23,953 bases of DNA, taken from assembly GCA_002498925.1 (NCBI GenBank), contig DAJH01000018.1, positions 1-23,953 on the forward strand. Reading direction: 5' to 3'. The position numbers and the translations under genes are program-made. The notes beneath the pieces were generated by a model that worked only from the letters and a program-made list of their open reading frames with translations, was not told where the DNA came from and did not search any database. Of the stretch, positions 22,405 through 23,953 are shown piece by piece. Numbering within the stretch: the first letter of the stretch is position 1; each line of letters starts with the position of its first letter. The DNA is from Euryarchaeota archaeon UBA173 (GTDB taxonomy: Archaea; Thermoplasmatota; Poseidoniia; Poseidoniales; Thalassarchaeaceae).

Positions 22405-23292
22405 ATGTCGGGCTGTCTTGATAACTTTCCCAACGAGCTAGAGCCGACCCTCCCGTGCCTTTCTGACTCCTTGTCCGCTGGACCGGCCTCGGGTCTGCTA
22501 ATACTCGCCATTGGAATCCCGTTGATAGGGGTCGTCAAGGCATACCTGAGGAAGCTGCTAGACAACGTCGACTTCGACGAGGGCCTCGAGAATTTCCTGT
22601 ACAGAATCTCGGGAGTCGCCCTCTGGGCGATCGTGATACTGACTGCCGCCGATGAGTTCGGGATCAACGTGACGGGCTTGGTGGTCGGCCTTGGGTTCAT
22701 CGGGCTCGCCGTCGCCTTCGCCGCCCAGGATACGGTGGAGAACGTCATCGCAGGAGTGTTCATCATCATAGACAGACCTTTCAGGGAGGGCGAGAGGATA
22801 CTTTTGCCGAAGAGTCTTGGCGGGACATACTCAAAGTGGGGTGACGTGACGTACATCGGGCTCAGGACGACAAGGGTCAGGTCGACGGACGGGGTCCTGC
22901 TCACCATCCCCAACAAACTGCTCACCAAGGACGCCGTCGCGAACTTCAGCCACAGCTCCGACATGGAGCTTAGAGTCAGAATCAGGCTGGGCCTCACTGC
23001 CACGTGGTCGAACGTCACCAAGGCTGAGGAGATAGTGAAGGACATCTCCGAGAGCCATCCCGACATCGTAAGCAAGCCAAAGCCTCCCGAGGTGGTCCTG
23101 AGGGGCTTCGGCGACCAGGAGGTGGTGATGGAGATTCGCTACTACGTCGATAACGCACGCAAGATGAGGCCATCCAAGTCGTTCTTCGTCACGGAGATAC
23201 TCAGGAGATTCGAGGAGGCGGGGGTGACTCTCGCATTCCCTGTGAGGGTCAACATGAACAGCGAGGTGGACCTGAATGACCTCGGATTCTAG
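22405..23292 (+). CDS. Small-conductance mechanosensitive channel, MscS family
   Basis: Tension-gated channel that releases solutes on hypo-osmotic shock. The 295-aa protein has three membrane segments (about 28-47, 65-83 and 91-122). The third is the pore helix GLGFIGLAVAFAAQDTVENV, with the Gly/Ala pattern of MscS, leading into IIIDRPFREGERI and the beta domain (GDVTYIGLRTTRVRSTDGVLLTIPNKLL). A mixed alpha/beta C-terminal vestibule follows. Length is near E. coli MscS (286 aa). A short extracytoplasmic N terminus contains Cys4 and Cys18, which could form a disulfide. It starts 39 nt after the membrane-protein gene, so it may share that transcript; no clear TATA box is seen in the gap. Assignment to the family is secure; ion preference is not deducible. 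Confidence 0.94.
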   Translation: MSGCLDNFPNELEPTLPCLSDSLSAGPASGLLILAIGIPLIGVVKAYLRKLLDNVDFDEGLENFLYRISGVALWAIVILTAADEFGINVTGLVVGLGFIGLAVAFAAQDTVENVIAGVFIIIDRPFREGERILLPKSLGGTYSKWGDVTYIGLRTTRVRSTDGVLLTIPNKLLTKDAVANFSHSSDMELRVRIRLGLTATWSNVTKAEEIVKDISESHPDIVSKPKPPEVVLRGFGDQEVVMEIRYYVDNARKMRPSKSFFVTEILRRFEEAGVTLAFPVRVNMNSEVDLNDLGF

Positions 23293-23303
23293 CCGCCCGC
23301 ACC

Positions 23304-23546
23304 CTAAGAACCATCGATAGCCACAATCGTGGCGATGTTTGATACCATCCAACAGGATGCAGCGAGCAATTGCAACCAATCACCAGTGGAGCTGATTCCA
23401 TAGGTGAACACGCTGAGAATCCAACAAAGGCTGGCAAGCGTCTGACCAAGCCATCCGAAACTCATCATTTCCCCGATTCGGGTCCGACCGGACCCTGCTT
23501 CCAGAGCCATATTTCCCGAAGCCTGAATATCGCTTTTATTCAACAT
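23304..23546 (-). CDS. Small two-helix membrane protein
   Basis: Not recognised. The 80-aa protein starts MLNKSDIQASGN and has two likely membrane helices, at about 30-51 (FGWLGQTLASLCWILSVF) and 57-78 (WLQLLAASCWMVSNIATIV), with a polar N-terminal third. The ATG at 23546 overlaps the last 7 nt of the upstream oxidoreductase gene (ATGTTGA), indicating translational coupling; a GTG at 23555 is an alternative. Convergent with mscS, 11 nt apart. The overlap is the best evidence that it is real and works with the oxidoreductase, perhaps as a membrane anchor. Each helix contains one Cys next to Trp. Confidence 0.62.
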   Translation of the reverse strand: MLNKSDIQASGNMALEAGSGRTRIGEMMSFGWLGQTLASLCWILSVFTYGISSTGDWLQLLAASCWMVSNIATIVAIDGS

Positions 23547-23953
23547 GTCAAGCACTCCTGTCCACAGCAGGATAGGTCGTCGAGATACATCCCCCAGCTC
23601 CTGTATGCTTCCACGAACTCATCAGTCGGGATGTCTAGTGACGAAGCTATGGTTTGTGCCACTATGGCAAAGCGTTGGCGGAACTTGTAGATGAAACAGA
23701 AGTCGTGATTCTCATGACGAACCGAGGGTCCGCAGAGAAACATACCGGGAACGATGGTCGACTCGTCTTGATCAGATAGTAGGGGAAAGCCATCTTCTCT
23801 TTGATCGAAGAGATGCGTGACGAACTTGTGACTCCCTTCAAACCCGCTAGCCAGGAGGGGCTGCACTTGAGACCGGAAGGACCTACCATCCTCCGTCATG
23901 ACCTCATACCGCTCGTCGACCAGTTTTACCGAACTGACTGGAATTTCAGGAAA
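23540..23953 (-). CDS. FAD-dependent NAD(P)-type oxidoreductase, C-terminal part (cut by window edge)
   Basis: The last 137 codons of a gene whose start lies beyond the right edge; the frame stays open to base 23953. Visible features: an ASGFEGSH turn, then TIVPGMFLCGPSVRHENHDFC and IYKFRQRFAIVAQTIA. The pattern of a strand ending in G(L/M)FLCGP before a helix is the second FAD-binding segment near the C terminus of pyridine-nucleotide-disulfide-type flavoproteins, so this is probably such an enzyme; its substrate is unknown. The protein ends in a Cys-rich tail, SCCGQECLTC, with four Cys (CC-x3-C-x2-C) that could bind a metal or Fe-S cluster or be redox active. It overlaps the small membrane-protein gene by 7 nt. 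Confidence 0.6.
   Translation of the reverse strand, partial: FPEIPVSSVKLVDERYEVMTEDGRSFRSQVQPLLASGFEGSHKFVTHLFDQREDGFPLLSDQDESTIVPGMFLCGPSVRHENHDFCFIYKFRQRFAIVAQTIASSLDIPTDEFVEAYRSWGMYLDDLSCCGQECLTC

Noticed and set aside
22831..23379. 182-codon minus-strand open frame opposite mscS
   Set aside because: Lies antisense to a clear MscS gene; His/Asp/Leu-rich composition typical of a shadow frame; no ribosome binding site or family pattern.
1..23953. Mobile elements, CRISPR arrays or horizontally acquired island
   Set aside because: No transposase, integrase, terminal repeats or short regularly spaced repeats were seen; base composition looks even by eye.

Overview
The window looks like archaeal chromosome, most likely a planktonic marine Euryarchaeote/Thermoplasmatota (Marine Group II, Poseidoniales-like). 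Evidence for an archaeon: archaeal-type ribosomal protein uS2, deoxyhypusine synthase, a geranylgeranyl-reductase-family flavoprotein, an archaeal long FKBP, several double winged-helix regulators, and TATA-like boxes about 27 nt upstream of start codons (leaderless transcripts). The Marine Group II assignment is inference from the gene mix, including bacterial-type UvrB, CcmF, MscS and large cell-surface proteins. Genes are tightly packed and no gap exceeds about 150 bases. I see no rRNA, tRNA, CRISPR array or insertion sequence.

Layout. (1) 78-6170, minus strand: a four-gene operon reading ubiD-like decarboxylase, ubiA-family prenyltransferase, uvrB, deoxyhypusine synthase; gaps are a 1-nt overlap, 9 nt and 25 nt. 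(2) 6265-9838, plus strand, divergent from it: a geranylgeranyl-reductase-family protein overlapping ccmF (cytochrome c haem lyase). Together with ubiD/ubiA this is a respiratory module of quinone ring and side-chain synthesis plus cytochrome c maturation. (3) 9919-13158, plus strand: FKBP prolyl isomerase/chaperone, a Cys-rich lipoprotein, ribosomal protein S2 and a tRNA-dihydrouridine synthase. (4) 13155-15509, minus strand: three consecutive winged-helix regulators (a 351-aa double-HTH protein, a membrane-anchored double-HTH protein and an HxlR-type protein). The HxlR gene is divergent from a 53-aa small gene (15642-15803), and the gap between them holds a spaced direct repeat that could be an operator. 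(5) 15813-17876, minus strand: a 3-hydroxyacyl-CoA dehydrogenase/enoyl-CoA hydratase fusion. (6) 17971-22365, plus strand: a tightly coupled three-gene surface/membrane operon. Its first two products are secreted, membrane-anchored proteins with unusual haem-like motifs (CX1CH and CX3CH) close to the N terminus, and the third is a multi-pass membrane protein. An MscS channel follows at 22405-23292. (7) 23304-23953, minus strand: the 3' end of a flavin-dependent oxidoreductase with a Cys-rich tail, overlapping a two-helix small membrane protein.

The best candidate for an undescribed system is the three-gene operon in (6). Second is the HxlR/small-protein divergon in (4). Many of the longest open frames begin with non-ATG codons or at implausible upstream sites. 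Starts were therefore moved where an internal ATG had a Shine-Dalgarno sequence, a TATA box at the right distance, or a better fit to family N termini.
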